NCBI GenBank assembly: GCA_029265085.1
Contig: JAJUJY010000104.1
Location: 1-15,362 of the forward strand
Direction of reading: 5' to 3'
DNA from: Chloroflexota bacterium
GTDB taxonomy: Bacteria > Chloroflexota > Anaerolineae > Anaerolineales > Anaerolineaceae
DNA: 15,362 nucleotides
Shown here in pieces: positions 6,740-14,567 of this stretch (positions within the stretch are counted from its first letter, which is position 1; each line of letters opens with the position of its first letter). The translations under genes and the position numbers were made by a program. The notes under the pieces were generated by a model. That model was not told where the DNA came from. It worked only from the letters and a program-made list of their open reading frames with translations, and did not search any database.

Positions 6740-8067
6740 GAACAATTGCATTAATTCCGATTGCCCGCACAACCTTTGATATTCCTTTTGCTTCCGAAAT
6801 GCTGCAGCGAACCCGCAAAGCGCTAACCCAGGATGGGTTTAACCTCACAGGTCCGGTAGATCTCGTCACTGATGGCGAACAGGTACCAGCTATTCTGGAA
6901 CAACTGGCATCTACCCCTTATGATCTTCTTGTTCTGTTGTACTGCTCGTTCGCAGATAGTTCCATGGCTCGAAAGATTTGTGAAACGGTCAAAGTTCCCG
7001 TTCTGCTGTGGGCTTTTCCGGAAGAGCCAACCGGCGGGCGGCTGCGATTGAACTCATTGTGCGGGATCAATTTGACGGGTCATGCGTTACACCGGGCCGG
7101 CCTCCCGTATGATTACTTATACACCTTACCTGAAGATCCGGCTGCACTGCAGAAGATCCAGGTACTGGCAAACGCAGGACATGCCATCCGCGTATTGCAA
7201 GGAGCCAAAATCGGTCGTTTTGGACAACACCCCAATGGGTTTGACAGCTGTATTCCCAATCCGGATGGATTATTCAGTAAATTGGGTGTGGAACTGGTTC
7301 AGGTTGAATTACAGGATTTCTTTCAACAGGTACAGGCCATACCGGAAAATACAGTCACCCTGGTGCACCAGCAATTAAGCCAGGTCGTCGATGGCCTGGA
7401 CAGTTTAGACCAGAAAGCATTAAACGGAACTTTGCGCACCTATCTTGCCCTTCAGGATACTGCCCGCAATCAGCAAATGAATGGCATGGCCGTACGCTGC
7501 TGGCCGGAATTTTTTACCGAGCTTGGCTGCGCAGCCTGCGGTGCGATGTCAATGATGACCAACCAACTCATTCCCTGTTCTTGCGAAGCAGATATCAACG
7601 GAACCGTCACGCAATTGATCCTGCAATCACTGAGCGGAAAGGCTGCTTTTGGCACCGACCTGGTCCACATGGATTTGGCAGCGGACACAGCCGTGCTGTG
7701 GCACTGCGGATTAGCTCCCCTCTCAATGGCAGATCCGCTGGTAAAGCCGCGCGGTATTGTGCACACCAATCGCAAATTACCCCTGTTGATGGAGTTCCCG
7801 CTGAAACCTGGCACCGTAACACTTGCCCGCCTCAGTGAAGCATCCACCCATTTTGAACTGGTGATCGGCAAAGGTGAAATGCTGCGTGCTGAAAAACAAT
7901 TTTCCGGCACCTCCGGGTTGATTCGCTTTGCCAACCCCATCACCAGCGTTCTGGACACGATCATGACTCGCGGACTGGAACACCATGTTTCACTCACCTA
8001 TGGCGATTACACGGCAGAACTGGCCGTGATAGCACGCTATCTTGATATTCCCACGCTTGCGCTTTAG
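6736..8067 (+). CDS. L-fucose/L-arabinose isomerase-family protein, likely aldose-ketose isomerase
   Basis: A 443-aa member of the FucI/AraA superfamily, metal-dependent enzymes that interconvert aldoses and ketoses in the cytoplasm. The N-terminal half contains alternating hydrophobic strands as in the FucI N-terminal domains (YDLLVLLYCSFADSS near 62-76). The C-terminal half has candidate Mn ligands: E258 in CWPEFF, E284 and D286 in PCSCEADINGT, H323 in LWHCG, and a late His pair (H416/H417) before YGDYTAEL. It is shorter than E. coli FucI (about 590 aa), in the range of uncharacterised relatives. It starts with TTG, overlapping the ROK stop (TTGA) with AGGAG 8 bases upstream, which points to translational coupling. 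Directly before a transketolase and with no kinase in the operon, it probably makes the ketose that the transketolase cleaves. If the substrate is sulfoquinovose it would be a new type of sulfoquinovose isomerase; the substrate is an inference. Confidence 0.85.
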   Translation: MRTIALIPIARTTFDIPFASEMLQRTRKALTQDGFNLTGPVDLVTDGEQVPAILEQLASTPYDLLVLLYCSFADSSMARKICETVKVPVLLWAFPEEPTGGRLRLNSLCGINLTGHALHRAGLPYDYLYTLPEDPAALQKIQVLANAGHAIRVLQGAKIGRFGQHPNGFDSCIPNPDGLFSKLGVELVQVELQDFFQQVQAIPENTVTLVHQQLSQVVDGLDSLDQKALNGTLRTYLALQDTARNQQMNGMAVRCWPEFFTELGCAACGAMSMMTNQLIPCSCEADINGTVTQLILQSLSGKAAFGTDLVHMDLAADTAVLWHCGLAPLSMADPLVKPRGIVHTNRKLPLLMEFPLKPGTVTLARLSEASTHFELVIGKGEMLRAEKQFSGTSGLIRFANPITSVLDTIMTRGLEHHVSLTYGDYTAELAVIARYLDIPTLAL

Positions 8068-8087
8068 TTTAATGGAGGTAGAACCCA

Positions 8088-8906
8088 ATGTTGGATGAAC
8101 AAACTTTACAGGAATTAACCGCCAAAGCCAAAGAAATCCGCGCCTTAACGATCGACATGATCGGCTACCTGGGTGTTGGGCATATTGGCGGTGCCATGTC
8201 GGTGGTGGAAGTACTCACGCTTTTATACTACCGCCATATGCAAATTGACCCGCAAAATCCACGCAAACCAGATCGCGACCAATTAGTTCTTTCCAAAGGC
8301 CATGCTGGCCCGGCACTTTACAGCGTTTTAGCGGATAAAGGGTATTTTCCAAAAGAGTGGCTGCACACCTTGAACCAGGGCGGCACCCGCCTGCCCAGCC
8401 ACTGTGACCGCAATCTGACTCCCGGCATTGATATGACCACCGGTTCTCTAGGGCAGGGATTATCCTCAGCAATCGGAATCGCCCTGGGACATCGTATTGA
8501 CGGCATCGACAGCAAAATTTATGCCATTATTGGTGATGGAGAGTCCAATGAGGGTCAGGTCTGGGAAGCAGCCCAGGCAGCTTCCCAATTCAAATTGAAT
8601 CACATGATTGCGTTTACTGATTACAACAAACTGCAATTGGATGGTTTTATGCATGAAATTATGAGCATTGAGGACCTGACAGCCAAATGGGTAAGCTTCG
8701 GCTGGTTCACGCAGCGGGTTAATGGGCACGACCTGGCACAGATCGATTTAGCCATTGAACGTGCCAAAAAGGAACCCCTTCGCCCCTCTATGATCGTCCT
8801 GGATACGATTAAAGGCAAGGGTGTCGATTTCGCTGAGAATATCGCCACCAACCACAATATGAAATTTGATTATGCGACTGCCCTGCAGGCAATCGCAAAA
8901 TTATAG
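8088..8906 (+). CDS. Transketolase, N-terminal (ThDP-pyrophosphate-binding) subunit
   Basis: First half of a two-gene transketolase, 272 aa, which moves a C2 ketol unit from a ketose to an aldose using thiamine diphosphate. The cofactor motif starts at GDGESNEG (149-156) and closes about 26 residues later with DYN180, where Mg-ThDP is bound. Conserved His are present at H32 (GHIGG), H72 (SKGHAGP), H105 (PSHCDR) and H256. TGSLGQGL (118-125) is also typical. GGAGG precedes the ATG, and the C-half follows after 17 bp. Split transketolases occur as housekeeping enzymes, but also in dedicated sugar routes such as SqwGH (sulfoquinovose) and AptAB (apiose). The surrounding isomerases and absence of a kinase favour a dedicated role. 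By analogy it corresponds to SqwG/SqwH; identity with either is not shown. Confidence 0.95.
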   Translation: MLDEQTLQELTAKAKEIRALTIDMIGYLGVGHIGGAMSVVEVLTLLYYRHMQIDPQNPRKPDRDQLVLSKGHAGPALYSVLADKGYFPKEWLHTLNQGGTRLPSHCDRNLTPGIDMTTGSLGQGLSSAIGIALGHRIDGIDSKIYAIIGDGESNEGQVWEAAQAASQFKLNHMIAFTDYNKLQLDGFMHEIMSIEDLTAKWVSFGWFTQRVNGHDLAQIDLAIERAKKEPLRPSMIVLDTIKGKGVDFAENIATNHNMKFDYATALQAIAKL

Positions 8907-8923
8907 GTTTCGAGGAGTACCCC

Positions 8924-9883
8924 ATGAGCAATCAACTTGAAATGCGAGCTGTTTATACGGAAGCCCTCCTGCATTTAGGCCAGGCAGATGAGCGCATTGT
9001 ACTATTGGAAGCTGATCTGATGCGGGCAACTGGCACGAAAAGCTTTAAGGATGAATTCCCCCATCGGACCTTTAATGTCGGTGTTGCAGAAGCCAACATG
9101 GTCAGTGTTGCCGCTGGCCTTTCGACAACGGGCAAAATTCCTTTTGCCAACACCTTCGCCTGCTTTGCCGCCCGGCGCACATTCGATCAATTCTTTATCT
9201 CTGCCAACTATGCCCGCTTGAATGTAAAGCTGGTCGGCAGTGATCCCGGCGTCACCGCGGCATTGAATGGCGGTACGCATATGGCATTTGAAGATATGGG
9301 ATTGATGCGTACGATCCCGAAGCTGGTGGTATTTGAGCCCAGTGATCCGGTTTCATTACGAAAACTGGTGCAAGCCGCCGCAAATTATCAAGGCTGCACC
9401 TACATGCGTTTGCACCGCAGCATGGCAGATATTATTTATGACGAATCAGAAACATTTGAACTGGGCAAAGGCAAAATTTTACGCGAAGGCACAGATGTTG
9501 CGTTGATTGCTACCGGGGTAGTGATGGTCAGCGAAGCCCTTAAAGCCGCCGAAACCTTAGCAAGCCAGGGCATATCTGCCAAAGTTGTCGATATGCACAC
9601 CATTAAACCAATCGACCGCGATTTGGTCATCCAACTGGCTCGTGAATGCGGTGCGATTGTCACCTGTGAAAATCACCAGATCGTTAATGGCTTGGGCTCA
9701 GCAGTTGCCGAAGTATTGGCGGAAGAAATTCCCACGCCGATGCAGCGTGTGGGTGTCAAAGAAATGTTTGGCGAAGTCGGATCGGTGGACTATCTAAAAG
9801 AACGCTTTGGCCTGACCGCCCCCGTCATCTGCATGCATGTGCAGCAGGTATTGGAAAAGAAAAAAGCTGCCGTATTGGCATAA
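8924..9883 (+). CDS. Transketolase, C-terminal (pyrimidine-binding) subunit with altered substrate channel
   Basis: Second half of the split transketolase, 319 aa: Pyr domain (about 5-170) and C-terminal transketolase domain (about 185-310). The Glu that activates ThDP is E56 in GVAEANM. Several residues that bind substrate in E. coli TktA are changed when aligned by eye: TktA Ser385 becomes Ala35 (next to an extra Arg34), His461 becomes Asp107, and Asp469 becomes Asn115 in GGTH. Arg8 (TktA Arg358) and Arg165 (TktA Arg520) appear kept. His461, Arg358, Ser385 and Arg520 contact the substrate phosphate in TktA, and Asp469 helps set substrate preference. These changes suggest a non-standard ketose or acceptor. 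GAGGAG precedes the ATG, and the RpiB-like gene follows after 12 bp. A housekeeping role is less likely because of these changes and the operon context. Confidence 0.93.
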   Translation: MSNQLEMRAVYTEALLHLGQADERIVLLEADLMRATGTKSFKDEFPHRTFNVGVAEANMVSVAAGLSTTGKIPFANTFACFAARRTFDQFFISANYARLNVKLVGSDPGVTAALNGGTHMAFEDMGLMRTIPKLVVFEPSDPVSLRKLVQAAANYQGCTYMRLHRSMADIIYDESETFELGKGKILREGTDVALIATGVVMVSEALKAAETLASQGISAKVVDMHTIKPIDRDLVIQLARECGAIVTCENHQIVNGLGSAVAEVLAEEIPTPMQRVGVKEMFGEVGSVDYLKERFGLTAPVICMHVQQVLEKKKAAVLA

Positions 9884-9895
9884 CAAGGTGTACCC

Positions 9896-10381
9896 ATGAC
9901 AGAAAAAATAACCATTGCGATTGCTTCCGATCTTTCCGGCTTCCCGCTGAAACAGGCCATCGTTGAACATCTTCACCAGCGCGGCGATATCACCGTATTG
10001 GATTTTGGCATTGAATCGGCCGATCAACCCAAACCGTATTTTGAACAGGCGCCCAAAGTTGCTGAAGCCGTTCAGGACGGCCGTGCTGAAAAAGGGATTT
10101 TAATCTGCGGAACTGGCCAGGGCATGGCCATTGTTGCCAACAAACACAAAGGCATTTATGCCTGTGTGGTGGATGACCTGTTTTCCGGCGAACGTGCAAA
10201 AATCATTAATAACGCCAACGTAATTACGATGGGCGGCTGGATTACCGCACCTTTTCTGGGCACACAGATTGTGGATGCCTGGTTAAGTATGCAATTTACG
10301 CAAAAGATGGAATTCAAAAAAGAATTCCTGACCAATGCTTTCCACCAGGTTCAGGCATTGGAAGAAAAGAATTTCAAATAG
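9896..10381 (+). CDS. RpiB/LacAB-family isomerase lacking the ring-opening His (SqwI-like candidate)
   Basis: A 161-aa sugar isomerase of the RpiB family, which shift carbonyls between C1 and C2 through a Cys base. The catalytic Cys71 and Thr73 are present in GILICGTGQG, and D12 (RpiB Asp9) is kept. RpiB His10, a phosphate contact, is Leu13. His99, which helps open the furanose ring, is Ile104 (KIINNAN). Arg133 aligns to Met138, while Lys137, Lys141 and Lys142 lie nearby. The pattern fits an open-chain substrate with an unusual anionic end, such as a C4 sugar with a sulfonate or phosphate at C4. SqwI of the sulfo-TK pathway is an RpiB homologue with that kind of role, and EryI, another homologue, acts on erythrose 4-phosphate. 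It follows the transketolase genes by 12 bp (AAGGTG ribosome-binding site), matching a step between two transketolase cuts. Canonical ribose-5-phosphate isomerase activity is doubtful. Confidence 0.9.
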   Translation: MTEKITIAIASDLSGFPLKQAIVEHLHQRGDITVLDFGIESADQPKPYFEQAPKVAEAVQDGRAEKGILICGTGQGMAIVANKHKGIYACVVDDLFSGERAKIINNANVITMGGWITAPFLGTQIVDAWLSMQFTQKMEFKKEFLTNAFHQVQALEEKNFK

Positions 10382-10436
10382 GCGTCATACCAGCCTTGCA
10401 AGTCCACCATTCTGAAGCCCACAAGGACAATCCATT

Positions 10437-12635
10437 ATGAGCGAATATTTTGACCGGGAATCGCTTTACGCCCAGCGCGGATATCACCGGATAGGTTCTG
10501 TAAAACCATACCAGCCCATTCCGGGAGGGATGCGCTTCTATTGCGAGGATACCCTTTTGGATATTTATTTCTTTGCACCCGGGGTGATCCGGTTCAAAGT
10601 GCACGCAGCTGAAAGCGTTGATTATGGACTGCTGGTTTCGGAAGCACAGGAAGTTCCCTGCGAAGTTCACAACACCCAGGGCGGCCTTGTTATCCAATCG
10701 GATGATATTGAGCTGCACGTGATTCTCTCGCCATTCGCTTTTATACTCAAAAATAGCGGCAAAGTTTTGCTGGAATCCACCAAAGACCGCAGCATGGAAG
10801 GGCCAACCCGCTTTCATGCATTTGCGCGCGGCGAAGAGGCGGCCTGGCAGGTGGCCTTGGAATTAAAAAGCGGCGAGCCGGTGTACGGCTTAGGAGAAAA
10901 ATTTGGCCGCCTAAATCACCGCGGGGAATTGATCACCAGTTGGAATTACGATGCGCTCAGCACCAACTCAGAACGATCGTATAAAAATTGCCCATTTGCC
11001 TGGTCGCCAGAAGGTTGGGGACTGTTTGCGCACACTCCCAGCCGTGTCCGACACGCCGTTGGATATGGCGTTTGGTCTCATCGAAATTATGTTATGCAGG
11101 TGGAAGATACCAACCTTGACTTCTTCCTTTTTGCGAAAGATTCACCGGCCGAAATTTTAGACGCGTACACCAACCTCACGGGCAAATCACCGCGCCTGCC
11201 GCTTTGGAGCTACGGCGTTTGGATGGCACGCGCCTTCTACCGCACCGCAGACGAATTGTTAACCGCAGTAAAAGAAATGCGCACCAGGAACATCCCGCTG
11301 GACGTCATCCTGCTGGATGGACGCGCCTGGCACAAGATGGAAACCCGCTTCGATTTTTCCTGGGACCCAGACCGCTATCCTGATCCGGCAGCGTTCATGG
11401 CCGAATTAAATAAATACCATGTCCGGCTGTGTTTATGGGAATACACCTATATTTCCACATTTAATCCGCTTTTTAACGAATTGGCCAGCCGCGGCTTTCT
11501 GCTGAAAACCCAAGATGGGCGTCCGTATATCCACCAATGGATGCCAGACCCGCTGGACACCTCTTTACCCCAGCTATGCCCAAGCGGTATCATTGACCTC
11601 ACCAATCCAGAGGCCTACGCATGGTTCCGCGACCAGCACAAACCCCTCTTTGAACTGGGTGTTGCGGTAATGAAAACGGATTTCGGCGAGGCCATCCCGG
11701 AACATGTTGTCGCCTACAACGGTGACAGCGGCAAACGGCTGCACAATGTCTATTCCCTCATCTACAACCGCTGTGTGTATGAAGCCGTCCAATTATATGG
11801 CAGCGGCGAAGCCTTGGTTTGGGGACGTTCCGGGTGGGCTGGCAGCCAGCGCTATCCAATGGGCTGGGGCGGCGATCCCCAATCCGATTGGGAAGGCATG
11901 GCATCCAGTATCCGCGGCGGGCAGTCCTGGGGAATGAGCGGAGTCCCCTTCTATGCACATGATATCGGCGGATTCTATGGCACATTGAAAGATCCCGAAC
12001 TGTTTGTACGCTGGACGCAAGCCGGAGTCTTTACTTCACACACCCGTTTTCACGGTATCGGGGAACGGGAGCCGTGGATTTTTGGCCCAGAAGTGGAGAA
12101 AATCGTCAGTGAGTGGATCCGTTTCCGCTACCGCCTGATTCCCTACCTGCGTCTGTGCGAAAAAGAAGCCCGCTACACTGGCTTACCGGTCATGCGCAGC
12201 ATGGCACTCGCATTCCCCAAAGAGAAAGCTGCCTGGGCTTTTGAAGATCAATATATGCTCGGCCCATCTTTGCTGGTAGCCCCGGTGATCCAACCCGGCG
12301 GTGATAAGGATGTCTATTTGCCGCAAGGAAACTGGATCTATCTCTGGAGTGGGCAGTGTTACCAAGGCGGCCAGGTCATTGAATTAAAAAATATTCCTTT
12401 AAATGAAATTCCAGTCTTTGGCCGCGAGGGAAGCTGCCTGCCGCTGGGGCCAGTTGTGCAGCATACTGGCGAATTAATCGATCAGCCAGAAGTGGAAGAA
12501 ATCTGGGGGTTTGGCAATCTCCAGTCTGTCTTCTGCCTGCTTCCCGATGGGATCAAGTTAGAAGAGAATGACGGCAAACTTAAATTCCAACCTGCTGCGC
12601 CAGTAAAAACAAAGTATTTCTCGTCGGGAATATAG
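10437..12635 (+). CDS. GH31 alpha-glycosidase, YicI-like, cytoplasmic
   Basis: Retaining alpha-glycosidase, 732 aa (YicI is 772). An N-terminal beta-sandwich (about 1-245) precedes the TIM barrel. The nucleophile is D415 in KTDFGEAIP and the acid/base is D480 in GWGGDPQSDWE. HDIGGF (508-513) and the later SHTRFHG are also GH31 features. No signal peptide is present, so it acts on imported glycosides. By motif it is closest to alpha-xylosidase YicI. GH31 also contains the sulfoquinovosidases, but the YihQ residues Arg301, Trp304 and Tyr508 align by eye to non-matching positions (Tyr508 to Phe513). The loop that sets specificity in YicI (DCFW) is DGRAW here, one residue longer with Arg296, and Arg304 lies nearby. 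Either Arg could bind an acidic group. Substrate candidates are alpha-xylosides, alpha-glucuronides or a non-canonical sulfoquinovoside. It probably supplies the free sugar to the isomerase. Confidence 0.93.
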   Translation: MSEYFDRESLYAQRGYHRIGSVKPYQPIPGGMRFYCEDTLLDIYFFAPGVIRFKVHAAESVDYGLLVSEAQEVPCEVHNTQGGLVIQSDDIELHVILSPFAFILKNSGKVLLESTKDRSMEGPTRFHAFARGEEAAWQVALELKSGEPVYGLGEKFGRLNHRGELITSWNYDALSTNSERSYKNCPFAWSPEGWGLFAHTPSRVRHAVGYGVWSHRNYVMQVEDTNLDFFLFAKDSPAEILDAYTNLTGKSPRLPLWSYGVWMARAFYRTADELLTAVKEMRTRNIPLDVILLDGRAWHKMETRFDFSWDPDRYPDPAAFMAELNKYHVRLCLWEYTYISTFNPLFNELASRGFLLKTQDGRPYIHQWMPDPLDTSLPQLCPSGIIDLTNPEAYAWFRDQHKPLFELGVAVMKTDFGEAIPEHVVAYNGDSGKRLHNVYSLIYNRCVYEAVQLYGSGEALVWGRSGWAGSQRYPMGWGGDPQSDWEGMASSIRGGQSWGMSGVPFYAHDIGGFYGTLKDPELFVRWTQAGVFTSHTRFHGIGEREPWIFGPEVEKIVSEWIRFRYRLIPYLRLCEKEARYTGLPVMRSMALAFPKEKAAWAFEDQYMLGPSLLVAPVIQPGGDKDVYLPQGNWIYLWSGQCYQGGQVIELKNIPLNEIPVFGREGSCLPLGPVVQHTGELIDQPEVEEIWGFGNLQSVFCLLPDGIKLEENDGKLKFQPAAPVKTKYFSSGI

Positions 12636-12686
12636 AGATACGCACCTGGAATTTCATTTTCCGGACTTATGGAAAGGGAACACAAG

Positions 12687-14531
12687 ATGAGTTTTTCCGG
12701 CAAATACCTGCGCATCAATTTATCCAATGGGGAAATCCGCTCGGCAGTGATCGATCCGGAGGATGTCCGCCGCTATTTATTGGGAAGTGGTTACGCAGCC
12801 ATGTTGTATGCCCGCGAACTTCAGCCTGCGCTGAACGCGCTGGATGAAGAAGCTCCCCTGTATATCTTTAATGGGCTGGCCACGGGCACCATCATGCCAA
12901 CCGCTTGCCGGGTCAGCTTCTGCGGGCGCAGTCCCCTCACCGGCATATGGAATGAAGCCAATATGGGCGGTCATTTTGCCGCCGAACTGCGAAAAGCCGG
13001 ATTAGACGGTCTGGTGATCACTGGCAAGGCAGCCGAGCCGGTTTACCTGTATATTCATGACAGCACGGTTGAAATTCGACCAGCTGGGCATATTTGGGGC
13101 AAAGACACCTTTGATACCTTTGACCAGCTAATTGCAGAAACCCACCCCAAAGCGCGGGCAGCCGTGATCGGCCCTGCGGGTGAACGTTTGGTGCGTTTTG
13201 CTGCTGTGGTTCAAGGTGGACGCACCCACAGCCGGGCGGCTGGCCGCGGCGGTATGGGTGCAGTTTTGGGCAGCAAACAGGTTAAAGGAATCGTAGCCTA
13301 CGGTACGGAAAAAGTGGAGCCCCAGGATCCATCTCGATTCCGCGAGCTGGTTAAAACCAATAACCCCATCATTCAAAGCAAAACCACCGGATTATCCAAA
13401 TTTGGTACAGCGGGTGGTGTGGCCGGCGCGGAAGCAATGGGCGATCTGCCCATTCACAATTACAAAGGAGGCAGTTGGGCGGAAGGCGCGGAAGATATCA
13501 GCGGCCAAAGCCTTGCCGATCAATACAGCGTGAAACAGGCATTTTGCTTTGCCTGCCCGATTGGCTGCGGACATCGTGTGGATGCTCACTTGAAAGACGG
13601 CAGCCACATTCAGGGGGAAGCCCCGGAATACGAAACCCTGGCCGGGTTAGGTGCCATGCTAAAAATTGCTGATCTGGACACAATCCTGAAAGCCAATGAT
13701 TACTGCAACCGCATGGGAATGGACACCATCAGCGCCTCCGGAACGGCAGCATTTGCATTTGAAGCCTATGAAAACGGACTGATTCACAAAACAGACTGCG
13801 ATGGTATTGCTCTGGATTGGGGTAGTTCAGAGGCATTGCTCGCTTGCTTGCGCCTCATGGCAGAGCGGCGCGGTGCCGGTGAAATTCTCTCGCTTGGATC
13901 ACGAGCCGCTGCAATCCATTATGGTGCTGGATCTGAGGAGTATGCCGTACATGCCAAGGGTTTGGAACTGGCTTACCACGATCCGCGTGCCACCTTCTCG
14001 ATGGCTGCCAACTACGCCACGGCCAACCGCGGCGGCTGTCACCTGGAAGGTCTCTCATACTGGGCTATCTACGGCCTGGATGCTTCTTCCTGGTCACCTA
14101 AAAAGGTAGATCGTTTTTCCAACGAAGATGCAGCCCAGGAAGCGATTGCTTTTCAAAATTATTTTGGCCTGTATAATCCCCTGGGAATCTGTAAATTCCT
14201 TGGCAAATCCAGCCCCACCCCGCAGGTATTGGCGGAATTTGTGCAGGCAGCCACGGGTTGGGATGTGACCGGCGAGGAACTCCTTGAAACTGGGGAACGC
14301 CTTTTCAATCTCAAACGGATGATCAACAACCGCCTCGGTGTCACCCGCAAAGACGATGATCTGCCGCTGCGCCTGAAAACTTACCCCCGCCCTGACGGCG
14401 GGGCTGCCGGAAAACTTCCGGATATGAACCGCATTCTGGAAGATTATTATCAATTACGTGGTTGGGATCACCAGGGACAACCTGCCGAACAAACCAGGCA
14501 GCGTCTATTTTTGTCTGGGTTTGACAAATAA
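12687..14531 (+). CDS. Aldehyde:ferredoxin oxidoreductase family protein (tungsten enzyme)
   Basis: AOR-family enzymes oxidise aldehydes to carboxylates with a tungsten bis-pterin centre and one 4Fe-4S cluster, passing two electrons to ferredoxin. This 614-aa protein has the cluster ligands C287, C290, C294 (CFACPIGC) and C502 (PLGICKF), nearly the same spacing as in Pyrococcus furiosus AOR. The active-site Glu lies in APEYETLAG (about 314), the His in RGGCHLEG (about 452), and the pterin motif in AGRGGMGAVLGSK. The first pterin Asp is kept (GMDTIS), but the one five residues before the last Cys is Asn497 where P. furiosus has Asp. The ATG at 12687 was chosen over 12669 because AAAGGGA lies upstream at proper spacing. 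Inside this operon its substrate is probably the short aldehyde released by the transketolase, such as sulfoacetaldehyde. No tungsten-cofactor genes are nearby. Confidence 0.93.
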   Translation: MSFSGKYLRINLSNGEIRSAVIDPEDVRRYLLGSGYAAMLYARELQPALNALDEEAPLYIFNGLATGTIMPTACRVSFCGRSPLTGIWNEANMGGHFAAELRKAGLDGLVITGKAAEPVYLYIHDSTVEIRPAGHIWGKDTFDTFDQLIAETHPKARAAVIGPAGERLVRFAAVVQGGRTHSRAAGRGGMGAVLGSKQVKGIVAYGTEKVEPQDPSRFRELVKTNNPIIQSKTTGLSKFGTAGGVAGAEAMGDLPIHNYKGGSWAEGAEDISGQSLADQYSVKQAFCFACPIGCGHRVDAHLKDGSHIQGEAPEYETLAGLGAMLKIADLDTILKANDYCNRMGMDTISASGTAAFAFEAYENGLIHKTDCDGIALDWGSSEALLACLRLMAERRGAGEILSLGSRAAAIHYGAGSEEYAVHAKGLELAYHDPRATFSMAANYATANRGGCHLEGLSYWAIYGLDASSWSPKKVDRFSNEDAAQEAIAFQNYFGLYNPLGICKFLGKSSPTPQVLAEFVQAATGWDVTGEELLETGERLFNLKRMINNRLGVTRKDDDLPLRLKTYPRPDGGAAGKLPDMNRILEDYYQLRGWDHQGQPAEQTRQRLFLSGFDK

Positions 14532-14567
14532 CAAATTTGATCGAATCGTTATCAGCAACGAGGAACC

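Noticed and set aside
7470..7997. 175-codon minus-strand frame opposite the isomerase gene
   Set aside because: It is a shadow of the isomerase coding frame, with no ribosome-binding site or recognisable domain.
8088..10381. Apiose catabolism (AptAB-type split transketolase)
   Set aside because: That route needs an apulose kinase, and none is present in the operon. The RpiB homologue and aldehyde oxidoreductase are not explained by it.
10437..12635. Calling the GH31 enzyme a canonical sulfoquinovosidase
   Set aside because: The Arg, Trp and Tyr sulfonate-binding positions of YihQ are not matched. Only a non-canonical role can be proposed.
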